Shown here: piece by piece, positions 1-8,852 of the stretch
Numbering within the stretch: position 1 is the stretch's first letter
Layout: each line of letters begins with the position of its first letter
Origin: Rubellimicrobium arenae
GTDB lineage: Bacteria; Pseudomonadota; Alphaproteobacteria; Rhodobacterales; Rhodobacteraceae
Assembly: GCF_017916295.1 (NCBI RefSeq)
Contig: NZ_JAFMSS010000003.1
Coordinates: 381,469-445,468 of the forward strand
Direction: 5' to 3'
DNA length: 64,000 bases
Position numbers and translations under genes: made by a program
The notes under the pieces: model-generated
Seen by the model: the letters and a program-made list of their open reading frames with translations, nothing else
What the model was told of the DNA's origin: nothing
Database searches by the model: none

Positions 1-1
1 G

Positions 2-184
2 CGCCACGCCAAGCGCTACGACGACTTCGTCGGCCTCATGGCCGAGGTGCAGGCCCGGCGCGTGACGGCCTTCCGGGCCTTCGCCCAGGACGTGGCGACC
101 GGCGCCTACCCCGAACCCCGGCACCAGGTGGACATGGACGATGCCACCTACGACCGTTTCCTTTCCCTCGCCCAAACCATCTGA
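2..184 (+). CDS. PanB-like ketopantoate hydroxymethyltransferase, C-terminal end (partial)
   Basis: The reading frame enters from the left edge and stops at TGA 182-184, giving 60 visible residues. The tail KRYDDF...VQAERV-like helix...FAQDVATGAYPEPRH resembles the C-terminus of PanB-type (3-methyl-2-oxobutanoate hydroxymethyltransferase) and related PEP-mutase-fold proteins. In those families a KRY motif is followed by a helix and a FPxPEH-like end. The enzyme would make ketopantoate for pantothenate/CoA synthesis. Only the tail is visible, with no catalytic residue, so the call rests on this short similarity. It ends 11 bases before the next gene, so the two may be co-transcribed. Confidence 0.5.
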   Translation, partial: RHAKRYDDFVGLMAEVQARRVTAFRAFAQDVATGAYPEPRHQVDMDDATYDRFLSLAQTI

Positions 185-195
185 CGGAGATCCCG

Positions 196-1221
196 ATGGA
201 TGATCTGAAGTTCGGCAAGCGCAACAAGCGGGGCGACTGGGCGCCCTTCCAAAGGCTCGAGATCGCCCCCTTCTACCGGCTGCCGCCCAGGCCGATGGCC
301 ATCCTCAGGTGGCTGCCCGGCTACTTCCTGCCCTGGAACCTGGTCTGGGCGGCCTCGGCCGTGGCCTATTGGCACCTCGTGGTTCCCGCCCCCGAGGCGA
401 TGCAGAGCTTCCACTGGGGCTGGATCCTGCGGCTGTTCGCGGTCAACTGCGCCCTGGTCTTCCTGTTCTACGGCGCCATCGAGCTCCGGCTGTACATGCA
501 GCGGGCCCAGGGCAACCGGTTCAAGTACAACGGCAAGTTCCCCTCGGACCAGAAGAACGATGCGTTCCTGTTCTCGAGCCAGAACGCGGACGGGATCATC
601 CGGGGCTTCGGCACCGGCGTTCCGATCTGGACCGCCTTCGAGGTGCTGATCCTTTGGGCCTATGCCAACGGCTATGTGCCGTGGATGAGCTTCGCGGAGC
701 ATCCGCTCTATCTGTTCGCGCTCTTCCTGGTCCTGCCGATCTGGCACGAGGCGCATTTCTTCTGCATCCACCGGCTGATCCACTGGGGGCCGCTCTACAA
801 GTGGATCCACTCGGTCCACCATAATTCGGTCAACCCGAGCCCCTGGTCGTCGCTGTCGATGCACCCGATCGAGCATCTGCTCTACTTCTCGTCCTCGCTG
901 ATCCATCTCGTGATCCCGTCGAACCCGATTCTGGCGATCTACCAGCTGCACTATTCGGGCTTTGGCGCGGTCGTGGGCCATATCGGCTTCGACAAGATCG
1001 AAGTGTCCGAAGGTTCCGGCTTCGACAGCCACGCCTATGCCCACTATCTCCACCACAAGTTCTTCGAGGTGAACTACGGCGACGGCCTCGTGCCCTTGGA
1101 CAAGCTCTTCGGCACATGGCACGACGGCTCGGCCGAAGCCGAGGCCCGGATGGAGGAGCGGTTCCGCCGCAAGGTCGAGCGCATGAACCGCAAGCGGGGC
1201 GCGCAGACCCCGGCCGAGTGA
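196..1221 (+). CDS. sterol desaturase / fatty acid hydroxylase superfamily membrane protein
   Basis: A 341-residue integral membrane di-iron oxygenase of the fatty acid hydroxylase superfamily. The three histidine boxes are visible: HEAHFFCIHR near residue 195, HSVHHNS near 218 and HYLHHKFFEVNYGD near 295. Hydrophobic segments at about 45-65, 80-100, 155-175 and 245-265 surround them. The start has an upstream GGAGATCCC. The family uses O2 and electrons from a ferredoxin or cytochrome b5 to hydroxylate or desaturate lipids. The Rieske ferredoxin gene 98 bp downstream is a plausible electron donor. The substrate is unknown; rhizopine MocD-type oxygenases belong to similar pairs. Confidence 0.85.
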   Translation: MDDLKFGKRNKRGDWAPFQRLEIAPFYRLPPRPMAILRWLPGYFLPWNLVWAASAVAYWHLVVPAPEAMQSFHWGWILRLFAVNCALVFLFYGAIELRLYMQRAQGNRFKYNGKFPSDQKNDAFLFSSQNADGIIRGFGTGVPIWTAFEVLILWAYANGYVPWMSFAEHPLYLFALFLVLPIWHEAHFFCIHRLIHWGPLYKWIHSVHHNSVNPSPWSSLSMHPIEHLLYFSSSLIHLVIPSNPILAIYQLHYSGFGAVVGHIGFDKIEVSEGSGFDSHAYAHYLHHKFFEVNYGDGLVPLDKLFGTWHDGSAEAEARMEERFRRKVERMNRKRGAQTPAE

Positions 1222-1318
1222 CGCCGTCCCGCCGGGGACCAGGACTTCGACATCAGCCCGGCCGGGCCCCGCCAAGGGTCCGGCCGAACCACGAGAGAGA
1301 CAAGGGAAGGATCGAGAC

Positions 1319-1633
1319 ATGCCCCAATGGGTGGACGCCTGCGCGGTGGACGAGATCGACGAGGAGGACGTGATGCGCTGGGACCACGGCGGGCGGACCT
1401 ACGCCATCTACCACAGCCCGGACGGCGAGTTCTTCTGCACCGACGGCATGTGCACCCACGAGAACGTCCACCTCGCGGGCGGGCTCGTGATGGACTACGT
1501 GATCGAGTGCCCCAAGCACAACGGCCAGTTCGACTACCGCACCGGCCAGGCCAAGCGCGCCCCCGTTTGCGTGAACCTCGCCACCTACCCCGCCAAGGCC
1601 GAAGGCGGCCGCGTCCTCGTGCAGGTGGGCTGA
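1319..1633 (+). CDS. MocE-like Rieske [2Fe-2S] ferredoxin
   Basis: A 104-residue soluble Rieske ferredoxin. The two cluster-binding boxes are present: C-T-H in GMCTHENVHL (about residues 40-49) and C-P-K-H in IECPKHNGQF (about 62-71). No oxygenase domain is attached, so it is a stand-alone electron carrier, of the size and pattern of the MocE family known from rhizopine catabolism. A good AAGGATCGAGAC ribosome binding region precedes the ATG. Its place directly after the histidine-box hydroxylase suggests it feeds electrons to that enzyme. No ferredoxin reductase (MocF-like) is next to it. Confidence 0.85.
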   Translation: MPQWVDACAVDEIDEEDVMRWDHGGRTYAIYHSPDGEFFCTDGMCTHENVHLAGGLVMDYVIECPKHNGQFDYRTGQAKRAPVCVNLATYPAKAEGGRVLVQVG

Positions 1634-1703
1634 GCCTGCTCCCGCCGTCCGGCCCGGGAGGTCCCGGCGTCGGACGGCACGCAGGCGGCCCTGCCCGGGG
1701 GCA

Positions 1704-4700
1704 TCAGCCCGGGGCCGCCTGCACCACCGACGCGCATGGCGGACGCGCCCGTTCGGCCTGTTGCAGCAGTTCGGCGACCAGTCGCGCCAGCTCGGCGGGC
1801 CGGAAGGGCTTGGCCAGGACGGCCAGGTCGCGGGTCCGGTCCGGAGACAGGTGGGCGTAGCCCGTGATCATCAGCACGGGAAGGCCGGGCGACCGGTCCC
1901 GCAGCGCCGCGGCGAGCTGCGCACCGGTCATGCCCGGCATCATGTGGTCGGTCACGACGATGTCGGGCGTCCGGCCGGTCCGGAGCGTCTCGAGCGCCTC
2001 GGTGGCCGTTCCCGCCTCCTCCACCTCGTAGCCCAGCTCGCGCAGCGCCTCGGCGGTCGATCCGCGGACCAGCGGCTCGTCGTCGACCAGGAGAACGGTG
2101 GCCGGCCGGGCCGCCCTGGGCGCGGCCACCTCGGCCGGGGCGTCCATCGCCGGCGCCTGGTCCGTCACCGGGAGCCAGAGGACGGCGCTCGTGCCCTGCC
2201 CCACCTTGCTGGCCAGCTTGAACAGCCCGCCGGACTGGGCGGCCAGCCCATGCACCATCGAAAGGCCGAGGCCTGTCCCCTTGCCCAGCCCCTTGGTCGA
2301 GAAGAAGGGCTCGACCGCACGGGCGAGCGTCGCCTCGTCCATGCCCGCGCCGGTGTCCGCGACCTCGAGCCGAAGGTAGCGCCCGGGAGAGAGCCCCGGC
2401 ACCGGGCATTCCGTCCAGTCCCGCGCCTCGGCGGTCATGGTGAGCCGCCCGCCGTCGGGCATGGCATCGCGGGCGTTCACGCTGAGATTCAGCAGCGCCA
2501 GCTCCAACTGGTTCGGGTCCACGTGGATCGAGGGCAGATCCTCCGCCACGTTCAGCGCGACCTCGATGTTCGGCCCGAGGCTGCGGACGATCAGGTCCCG
2601 CATCCCCTCGATGAGCTTGGCCGGACTGACCGCCTGCGGCTGGAGCGTCTGGCGGCGGGCGAAGGCCAACAGCCTCTGGGTCAGGGTCTTGGCCCGTTCG
2701 GCGGCCTGGAGCGCCCCGGCCACGAGCTGCTCGGACCGCTCGTCCGCCACGCGGCGCTGGAGGATGTCGAGCCCGCCCAGGATCGGGGTCAGCAGGTTGT
2801 TGAAGTCATGCGCGATGCCGCCGGTGAGCTGCCCCACCGCTTCCATCTTCTGCGACTGGCGCAGGGCCTCGTCGGACTGGACCTGGGCGGTCATGTCGCG
2901 GCCGGAGCCGACGATCCGCGTGATCCGCCCCATCTCGTCGCGCACCGGCACGAGCACCGTCTCGGCATGGATGACCCGGCCCTCGAACTCGGCCGTCTCG
3001 CGGTAGCGCTGAACCTGCCCGGTCTCGACCACGCGGCGGTAGTTCGCCGCCACGGCCCGGGCGATCTCGGGCGGGAGCTGCTCCTCGAGCCGCCGGCCTC
3101 GGACCGCCGCGATATCGATGCCCAGGGCGGCCCGGTGCGCCGGATTGACCTCTTCGATGGAAAAGCCGCCGTCCGGCAGGACCGCCACCACGAAGAGCCC
3201 TTCGGCCGAGTTCTGGAAGTAGGCGCGGTAGAGCGCGTCCGCCTCGCGCTGGGCGGATTCGGCCTGGGCGATCCGGAGCTGGTCGCGCAGGCGTTCGGTC
3301 ACGTCGATGGCATACTGATAGGCGCCGACCCGATGGCCGTCGCGATCGTAAAGCGGCTCGAAGCGCCGCTCGTAGCACCTGCGGTACCGTTCGGGGTCGC
3401 CCAGCGTCTGGGTGACCGAATAGACCTCCCCCGCGACGGCGCGGGTCCAGTTGCCGTCGGCGGCCGCGGCCATCTCGGGGTAGTCGGCATAGACGTCCGT
3501 GATGCGGTCGCCGACGCGGGGCCTGCGTCCGCACAGCCGCTCCACCTCGTCGGCATAGGCCCGGTTGACGGCCAGCAGCCTGAGGTCGGCGTCGGCCACC
3601 GCCATCATCGCATCCGTATTCTCGAAGACATCGGCGAGCAGCTTGCGCTCGGCCAGGGCGGCGGCGACCCGCTGTTCCAGCGTTTCGTTGAACTCGCGCA
3701 GCGCGGCCTCGACCTGCCGCTGCTCGGTGAGGTCCACGGTGACGCAGAGAACGTCGCTGACCGGCCCGTCGCCGCGGCGGATCGCCGTGACGTTGTTGTG
3801 GACCCAGACCGAGGAGCCGTCGGGGCGCACGTAGCGCTTGACGATCTCGAAGGGCTGCCCCGTCTCGGTCACCTGACGGAACATCGGGGCGTTGCCAGCC
3901 AGATCCTCGGGATGCGTGATCTCGTGCATCCGCATCCCGAGCAACTCCTCGCGCGGGCGGCCCACGATCTCGCAGAAGCGGGCGTTGACGCGCCGGAAAC
4001 GGCCGGTGGCATCGGTTTCCGAGATGCCGACCGTGGCCTGGTCGAAGATGGCGGCCAGATGCGCCTCGCTCTCGCGCCGGGCGGCTTCCATCTCGCCCTG
4101 GGCGGAGACGTCCTGCACGAGCCCGTAGAACCCCTCGACCTTGCCGTCCGGCCCCCGGTGCGGCACGTACTCCACCTGGATGCGCCGCGCCGTCGCGGTC
4201 GAATAAGGCATGACCTGCTCGAACCGGACGCGTTCGCCGCGCAGCGCGGCCTCGATGCGGGGCCTGACCCCGGCATAGGCCGCCTCGCCCAGGATCTCGC
4301 GGACGTGGCGGCCGAGGAAGTCCTCTCTCTTGCGGGGAAACCAGTCCTCGTAGGCCTTGTTGACGAACCTGTACCGGTGGCCGGCATCGACATAGGCGAT
4401 CAGGGCCGGCAAGGCATCGGCGAGCGCCTGGAGGTCGTGCTCCCCGGTGGTCTCGTCGGTCCAGGCCGCCCGGCCCGTTGGACGGCCGTCGGAGCCGGGG
4501 GGCCAGCCCAGGCCGGTGCCCCTCCCGTCGGGAAGCGGAACCGACCGCGATCCCGTCCACCCGATGGCGCCGTCCACCCGCTGGGCCTCCGGATCGAACC
4601 CGAAGGCCGGACGCGCGGCGGCCGATTCGGTCAGGATGGCCTGCACCCCGGCGATCCGACCGGATTCGTCGCGCAGGGGCGTGCAGGCGACGTCGAACCA

Positions 4701-5090
4701 GGCCTCCCGGCCGGCGGGGCCGGGAGCCAGCCGCAGGTTGCGTGCGATGCTGGCCTGCCCGGACCAGGCCGGCCCGAAGAGTTCGGCGAAGGGGAGGAGC
4801 GCCCCGTCCCGCATCTCGGCCAGCGGCAGGCCCATGGCGGCGGACGCCGGCCAGCCAAGGGCCTCGGCAAAGGCGTCGTTGCACAGGAGGAGGCCGGAGC
4901 GCCCCCACATCAGCCCCATCATCATCCTCGAGCCGAGCATGAGGCCCACCAGCGTCCGGAGGCTTGCCGGCCAGCCGTCGATCGGGCCGAAGCCCGTCGC
5001 CGACCAGTCGCGTTCGGCCACGACACGGGCCGCCGGGCTGTCCAGACCCAGCAGGGCGTGGCGAAAGGCGTCAGTTTCGACGATGGTCAC
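1704..5090 (-). CDS. multi-PAS hybrid sensor histidine kinase/response regulator
   Basis: A 1128-residue cytoplasmic hybrid kinase with no clear membrane segment. About five PAS-type sensor modules occupy residues 1-720; one ends in the typical DLTEQRQVE linker. HisKA follows with the phosphoacceptor His in GGIAHDFNNLL (about 745). HATPase_c follows with LLNLSVNARDAM (N box), DTGAGM (G1) and GKGTGLGLSMVHG (G2). A C-terminal REC domain (about 1000-1115) has VLLVDDE, phosphoacceptor Asp in VVTDHMMPG and the AKPF lysine. The start is GTG (5088-5090), with GAGGGAA about 8 bases upstream. The next kinase gene lies 151 bp upstream on the same strand and is a close architectural paralogue. The stimulus is unknown; PAS domains suggest intracellular redox, light or ligand sensing. 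Confidence 0.9.
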   Translation of the reverse strand: MTIVETDAFRHALLGLDSPAARVVAERDWSATGFGPIDGWPASLRTLVGLMLGSRMMMGLMWGRSGLLLCNDAFAEALGWPASAAMGLPLAEMRDGALLPFAELFGPAWSGQASIARNLRLAPGPAGREAWFDVACTPLRDESGRIAGVQAILTESAAARPAFGFDPEAQRVDGAIGWTGSRSVPLPDGRGTGLGWPPGSDGRPTGRAAWTDETTGEHDLQALADALPALIAYVDAGHRYRFVNKAYEDWFPRKREDFLGRHVREILGEAAYAGVRPRIEAALRGERVRFEQVMPYSTATARRIQVEYVPHRGPDGKVEGFYGLVQDVSAQGEMEAARRESEAHLAAIFDQATVGISETDATGRFRRVNARFCEIVGRPREELLGMRMHEITHPEDLAGNAPMFRQVTETGQPFEIVKRYVRPDGSSVWVHNNVTAIRRGDGPVSDVLCVTVDLTEQRQVEAALREFNETLEQRVAAALAERKLLADVFENTDAMMAVADADLRLLAVNRAYADEVERLCGRRPRVGDRITDVYADYPEMAAAADGNWTRAVAGEVYSVTQTLGDPERYRRCYERRFEPLYDRDGHRVGAYQYAIDVTERLRDQLRIAQAESAQREADALYRAYFQNSAEGLFVVAVLPDGGFSIEEVNPAHRAALGIDIAAVRGRRLEEQLPPEIARAVAANYRRVVETGQVQRYRETAEFEGRVIHAETVLVPVRDEMGRITRIVGSGRDMTAQVQSDEALRQSQKMEAVGQLTGGIAHDFNNLLTPILGGLDILQRRVADERSEQLVAGALQAAERAKTLTQRLLAFARRQTLQPQAVSPAKLIEGMRDLIVRSLGPNIEVALNVAEDLPSIHVDPNQLELALLNLSVNARDAMPDGGRLTMTAEARDWTECPVPGLSPGRYLRLEVADTGAGMDEATLARAVEPFFSTKGLGKGTGLGLSMVHGLAAQSGGLFKLASKVGQGTSAVLWLPVTDQAPAMDAPAEVAAPRAARPATVLLVDDEPLVRGSTAEALRELGYEVEEAGTATEALETLRTGRTPDIVVTDHMMPGMTGAQLAAALRDRSPGLPVLMITGYAHLSPDRTRDLAVLAKPFRPAELARLVAELLQQAERARPPCASVVQAAPG

Positions 5091-5241
5091 GACGGCTTCC
5101 CTCGACGATCCGGCGGCTGGACGGCCCTGCGATGCAGATGCGCGTCCCGATGACCGAAGTCAGACATAAACCTGTGACCAGACACAAGCCGAAGCTTCGC
5201 GCCGGGGCGCGACCGGGGCCGATCCGCACCAAGGCCGGGCT

Positions 5242-8200
5242 TCAGCCGCCTTCGACGATCCTGAGGGGCCGGCTTCGGCTCCGATCCGGGCCGCCCTGGC
5301 CGCGCAGCACCTGGTCCACCCGGGCGCCGAGCTGGGCCTGGCTGAAGGGCTTGGCGATCCGGGCGACCCCCTTGGCCACGCGGGAGATGGCCTCCGCGTC
5401 CGCATAGCCGGTGATCAGCAGCGCCGGGAGGTCCGGCCTTTCCCGCCGCAGGCCCGCCACGAGGTCCGTGCCGGTGATCCCCGGCATGAGGTAATCGGTC
5501 ACGACCATGTCCACCCGGAGCCCGTCGGCGAGCAGGTCCAGGGCGTGCCGTCCGCTGGTGGCCTCGTGCACCTCGTAGCCGAGGTCGCGCAGCATCTCGG
5601 CCACGCTGGTCCGCACGACCTCCTCGTCGTCGACAAGGAGGACCCGCGCCGCCCAGGGCGCACGGACGACCTCGGCGGTCGGTGTCAGGACGGGCGTCGC
5701 GGCCTCCCGTTCGGCCTCGGGCAGCCAGATCTCGGCCCGGGTGCCCTGGCCGGGCTCGGACTGGATGACGAGCTGGCCGCCCGACTGCGCCGCCAGCCCA
5801 TGCACCATCGACAGGCCCAGCCCTGTCCCCTTTCCCACCCCCTTGGTCGAGAAGAAGGGCTCGATGCAGCGCTGGAGCGTTTCGGCGTCCATGCCCGTCC
5901 CGGTGTCGATCACGGCCAGCCGGACGTAGCGGCCCGGCGCGAGGCCGGAGCCCTGTCCGGCCTCCACCTCGCCCAGGGACACGGTGATCCTGAGCTGCCC
6001 GCCCCCCGGCATCGCGTCCCGCGCATTGACGGACAGGTTGAGGAGCGCGAGCTCGAGCTGGTTCGGGTCGACGCGGGCGGGCGGGAGATCCTGCTCCGCG
6101 TTCACCATGACGGCGATCTGGGGCCCGATCGTGCGGCGGATCAGGTCGGCCATGCCGTCGAGCAGGACCGCGACATCCACGGGCCGGGCCTCGAGATGCG
6201 TGCGCCGGGCAAAGGCCAGGAGCCGGCTGACCAGGAGCCGCGCCCGCTCTGCCGCTTCCAGTCCCCCGGCCACCAGCCGCTGCGCCCGCTCGTCGCCGAC
6301 GAGCTTGCGATGCGCCCGTTCCAGCGATCCGACGATGGGGGTGAGGAGGTTGTTGAAGTCATGAGCCACGCCGCCCGTGAGATGACCGATGGTGTCGAGC
6401 TTCTGCATCTCGTGGAGCTGGGCGGCGGCCCTGGCCCGTTCCGCGACCGCGCGGGTCACCTGCTCCTCCAGGGTCTCGTTGAGATGGCGCAGCTCTTCCT
6501 CGACCCTCTTGCGCTCGGTGACGTCCTCCGCGACCCCGACCACGCGGCTTGCGCCGGTCGAGGGCTCCCGGGTCACGAAGGCCCGGTCCACGATGTGGCG
6601 CAGTTCGCCGTCGGGGCGCAGGATGCGGTATTCGGTGACCGTGTTCTCGCCCTGCCGCTGCCGCGCCAGCGCGTCCTGCGTTTTTGCGCGGTCGTCGGGG
6701 TGGATGACCGACCGGTAGGTGAGCGGATCGGCGAGAACGTCCTCGCGCGGACGGCCATGGACCGTCTCGAAGGCGGGACTGATGTAGCTGAGGCGCAGCT
6801 CGTCGATCTCCAGGACGTAGAACACGTCATGGATCGTCTCGGCCAGTTGCCGAAACCGCATCTCGCTGGCCTGGAGCCGGCGCTCCGCCTCCTGGCGGGC
6901 CGAGACGTCGCGCATGATGCCCGTGAAGAAGCGCTGCCCGTCGACGTCCCGCCATTCGGCGATGGACAGGTCGAGCGGGAAGGTGCTCCCATCGCGACGT
7001 CGCCCTTCCACGGTGCGCCCGATGCCGATGATCTTGCGATCCCCGGTCCGGAGATAGGCCTGGAGGAAGCCGTCATGCTGCGCCGCCTGGCTGGGCGGCA
7101 TGAGAAGGCGGACGTTCTGGCCGATGGCCTCGTGCGCCCGATAGCCGAAGATCCGTTCCGCGGCCGGGTTGATGGACTGGATGCAGCCCCGGTCGTCGAT
7201 GACGACGATCGCGTCCACGGCGGTGTCGAGGATGGCCCGCATCCGGGTTTCCACGACCTGCCGCTGCAGGTCGCCCTGGACCTGGGCGGTGATGTCGCGC
7301 GCGACGGACAGGATCTTCTCGGGCCGACCATCGGGCCCGGGGACGGCATTCAGAGTGACGTCCAGCCAGCGCCCGGGGCTGCCGCTCCGGCCCGGCGCAG
7401 CCATCACGAACCGGCCGACCCGGCCCGCCTGGGCGTCCGCCATGGCCTGATGCGCCCTGGAACGATCCTCTTCGCTCAGGAAGGACTGCCAGTCCGCGCC
7501 GTGCAGCGGGTTCGCGTGATCGCCCCGGGCCAGCCGGATCCGACCGCTGTCGGACAGGAACTCGAGCCGCCCATCGAGAGCCATGACCCCGATCGCATCG
7601 GGCGACGCGGCCAGGATCCGGCGGCTGAACTCCTCGCTCTGCTTCAGCGCCTCGGCCTGATCGTCATTCCGTCGCCGCGCACGTCCGCGCGTCATGGCCA
7701 GAGCGACGGCGACGCCCAGAAGCGCGAGCCCGGTCGGAACGCTGGCCTGGAGCAGCGGCTGCCAGCGCCCGTCCGCTCCGGCCGGCCGCAAGCTCCGCTC
7801 CTCGATCAGGCGCTCCTCGTCCTGGACGAGCCGGTCCACGGTGGCCCGCACCCCGTCCATGGCGCGCCGGCTCTCGTCGGTGCGGCGCAGGGCAAGCGCC
7901 TCCTCGTGCCGACCCTGCTGATCCAGGACATCGGCCTGGCTCAACGGCCCGAGGCCGCGGGCGACGGTGACCCGCAGGTCCGCGATGCTGGCGCGCCGGA
8001 CGGGATCCCCCCGCGTGAGCGACCACATCCGCCCCAGGTGGCTGTCGACCCTGGCCCGGCCCTGCCGATAGTTCCTCAGGTCCTCCGCGCTCCCGGTCAG
8101 GAGGTAACCTCGCTGGCCTGCGTCAGCATCCTGGTAGGCCGACAGCATCCGTTGCGCTTCGATCAGGACCGCGACGCCGCGCAGGCGATCGCGCTCCGCG

Positions 8201-8304
8201 TCGAGGCGGGACGATCCGCCGTTCAGGACGGCAAAGAGCAGGGCGGCGACCAGCAGCATGATCCCGACAAGGGCGGGCAAGCCAGTCCAGGACAAGGAAC
8301 GCAT
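5242..8304 (-). CDS. CHASE3-PAS hybrid sensor histidine kinase/response regulator
   Basis: About 1020 residues when started at the ATG at 8304; an in-frame TTG at 8355 is possible but would put a basic stretch ahead of the membrane helix. A transmembrane helix at residues 8-28 and a second near 190-205 bracket a periplasmic CHASE3 domain with the typical DADAGQRGYLLTG motif. Three or four PAS modules follow, then HisKA (GGVAHDFNNLL), HATPase (LLNLSVNARDAM, GKGTGLGLSMVHG) and a receiver (VLLVDDEEVV, Asp in VVTDYLMPG, AKPF). It is a membrane-bound extracellular sensor with an internal phosphoacceptor. It shares its kinase and receiver core with its downstream neighbour, which suggests tandem duplication followed by sensor divergence. 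Confidence 0.9.
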   Translation of the reverse strand: MRSLSWTGLPALVGIMLLVAALLFAVLNGGSSRLDAERDRLRGVAVLIEAQRMLSAYQDADAGQRGYLLTGSAEDLRNYRQGRARVDSHLGRMWSLTRGDPVRRASIADLRVTVARGLGPLSQADVLDQQGRHEEALALRRTDESRRAMDGVRATVDRLVQDEERLIEERSLRPAGADGRWQPLLQASVPTGLALLGVAVALAMTRGRARRRNDDQAEALKQSEEFSRRILAASPDAIGVMALDGRLEFLSDSGRIRLARGDHANPLHGADWQSFLSEEDRSRAHQAMADAQAGRVGRFVMAAPGRSGSPGRWLDVTLNAVPGPDGRPEKILSVARDITAQVQGDLQRQVVETRMRAILDTAVDAIVVIDDRGCIQSINPAAERIFGYRAHEAIGQNVRLLMPPSQAAQHDGFLQAYLRTGDRKIIGIGRTVEGRRRDGSTFPLDLSIAEWRDVDGQRFFTGIMRDVSARQEAERRLQASEMRFRQLAETIHDVFYVLEIDELRLSYISPAFETVHGRPREDVLADPLTYRSVIHPDDRAKTQDALARQRQGENTVTEYRILRPDGELRHIVDRAFVTREPSTGASRVVGVAEDVTERKRVEEELRHLNETLEEQVTRAVAERARAAAQLHEMQKLDTIGHLTGGVAHDFNNLLTPIVGSLERAHRKLVGDERAQRLVAGGLEAAERARLLVSRLLAFARRTHLEARPVDVAVLLDGMADLIRRTIGPQIAVMVNAEQDLPPARVDPNQLELALLNLSVNARDAMPGGGQLRITVSLGEVEAGQGSGLAPGRYVRLAVIDTGTGMDAETLQRCIEPFFSTKGVGKGTGLGLSMVHGLAAQSGGQLVIQSEPGQGTRAEIWLPEAEREAATPVLTPTAEVVRAPWAARVLLVDDEEVVRTSVAEMLRDLGYEVHEATSGRHALDLLADGLRVDMVVTDYLMPGITGTDLVAGLRRERPDLPALLITGYADAEAISRVAKGVARIAKPFSQAQLGARVDQVLRGQGGPDRSRSRPLRIVEGG

Positions 8305-8852
8305 AAGCAAACAGGAGATGAGGAAGCGACGGAGAAGAAAACGAAGGCGACACAACCCTGACTTGTGGAGCGTTAACCTGCCTCCGCCAGCAAATCAACA
8401 GTTCGCCTGCTTCATCCCGCATCGATCACGGAAAAGGCACAAAGGTATCACGCAGAGTTCAGCTTCTCCGGCCAACTGGCCGCCCCAGCATGGGCGGAGC
8501 CACGAAGGCAACGTCGTCGGTGCAGAACCGGCGGGGCGATGGCGGGCAGCCTGTGGTCGTCCGCAGTGAATCGAGATCGCGACCCGTCCCTGCCGCCAAG
8601 GTCGACGTCCCAGAGACGGGGGCAGCCACCGTCTCGAGGTGAACGAGCCAGCCAGACGTGTGGCTGGGCGATGCGTGGCTCGACCTGTCCCGAAGGGACC
8701 GGCCTGCAGGCGGACCGCTCCAACCGCGCCCCTGCTCAGGCCCGGACCGACGTGCGGCCCGGCCCGTTCCGCGTCGCGCCCGTGGCGCACCGCCCCCATC
8801 CAGAGTCGACGTGACCCCGGGTGCGCCGCCCCTGACCCATGAGGGGACGAGG
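8305..8852 (-). other. gene-free stretch upstream of the CHASE3 kinase
   Basis: This stretch separates the divergently read kinase leader from the 3' end of the sulfotransferase gene. Short open frames exist on both strands but none has a convincing ribosome binding site or recognisable protein. The kinase promoter is expected at its left end. No RNA gene is seen. Confidence 0.4.

Noticed and set aside
1761..8361. Very long plus-strand open frames opposite the two histidine kinases (1761-5153 and 5545-8361)
   Set aside because: They are antisense shadows caused by GC-rich codon bias; translations are Arg/Gly/His-rich without domains, while the minus frames carry complete kinase motifs.
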